A DNA stretch of 64,000 nucleotides from Silurus meridionalis (Eukaryota > Chordata > Actinopteri > Siluriformes > Siluridae): NCBI RefSeq assembly GCF_014805685.1, contig NC_060886.1, positions 26,381,652 to 26,445,651 of the forward strand, written 5' to 3'. Positions 63,628 to 64,000 of the stretch are shown here, in pieces. A program made the position numbers and the translations under genes. Position 1 is the stretch's first letter, and the number at the start of each line of letters is the position of its first letter. The notes under the pieces are model-generated. The model saw only the letters and a program-made list of their open reading frames with translations. It searched no databases and was not told the origin of the DNA.

Positions 63628-64000
63628 CAATATATGACCAGTCAAACATTTGGACACACTTTTTTTTTAGTGTTTTTTTTTTCTTTAATCTTTATGTTTA
63701 TTAATTTTAACATTGCACATTCATCCTGAACACATCCATTATGTTGTTAACAAAAATATGTTAAATAACCCAGAATATGTTTTATATTTTCGATTCTTCA
63801 AAGTATTCGATTCTTGGCATTCTGTCATTCACCCTCACGAGGTAGTTTCCTGGAATGGTTTTCCAACAGTCTTGCATAGTATTCAGAGGGGTTGAGTGCT
63901 TGTTGGCTGTTTGTCCTTCACTCTCTGGTTCCATCTCATTCCAAACCATCTCAACTGTATTTAGATCAGGGGATTGTGGAGGCCAGATCATCTAATGCAG
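63628..64000 (-). mobile_element. Tc1-like transposon, 3' end of transposase, cut by the window edge
   Basis: The left terminal repeat around GACCAGTCAAACATTTGGAC is followed by a minus-strand frame from 63991 to 63782: IWPPQSPDLNTVEMVWNEME then QDCWKTIPGNYLVRVNDRMP, ending YFEESKI. This is the C-terminal part of a teleost Tc1 transposase with its conserved SPDLN and acidic residue. Decayed codons and a small deletion near TANKHSTP. It lies within or beyond the FBXO47 gene. Confidence 0.88.

Overview
This is nuclear DNA of a ray-finned fish. The visible genes have introns, and their encoded proteins match vertebrate GCC2, SLC5A7, a claudin and FBXO47. The DNA is AT-rich, full of TG/AC, AT and AAT microsatellites, and crowded with Tc1-like elements, a hAT-type MITE, RTE-clade LINEs and tRNA-derived SINEs. 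That repeat mix fits an otophysan teleost such as a catfish; this placement is an inference.

Layout. (1) 1-6.3 kb: the last five coding exons of GCC2 on the + strand, ending in a GRIP domain, with two transposon-filled introns. (2) 6.3-26.3 kb: no gene recognised. The stretch holds SINEs, a hAT MITE with target-site duplication, Tc1 relics, a ~780 bp GTN trinucleotide array and a LINE 3' end. (3) 26.37-33.37 kb: the complete coding region of SLC5A7 (high-affinity choline transporter) on the - strand, with 8 exons totalling 588 codons in consistent phase. (4) 38.66-39.42 kb: an intronless claudin reading frame on the - strand. (5) 41-58.5 kb: a repeat-dense block with RTE LINEs, local duplications, a nested pogo-like/Tc1 composite and SINE palindromes. 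(6) 60.6-64 kb: a CpG-rich probable promoter and the first three coding exons of FBXO47 on the + strand, which runs off the window, followed by a Tc1-like element at the right edge.

The genes do not form one pathway. GCC2 tethers vesicles at the trans-Golgi, SLC5A7 loads choline into cholinergic terminals, the claudin belongs to tight junctions, and FBXO47 is a germ-line F-box protein. GCC2 and SLC5A7 are also neighbours in human (2q12), so their linkage here is conserved synteny.

I found no sign of a new multi-gene system. The points most worth a second look are about genome structure: a SINE that joins a tRNA-Glu head to both ends of the local RTE LINE, nested and palindromic transposons, a TG tract in place of a normal polypyrimidine tract at a GCC2 splice acceptor, and an unnamed local repeat family between 42 and 54 kb. 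Exon borders were read by eye from splice signals, phase and remembered family sequence, without transcript data.
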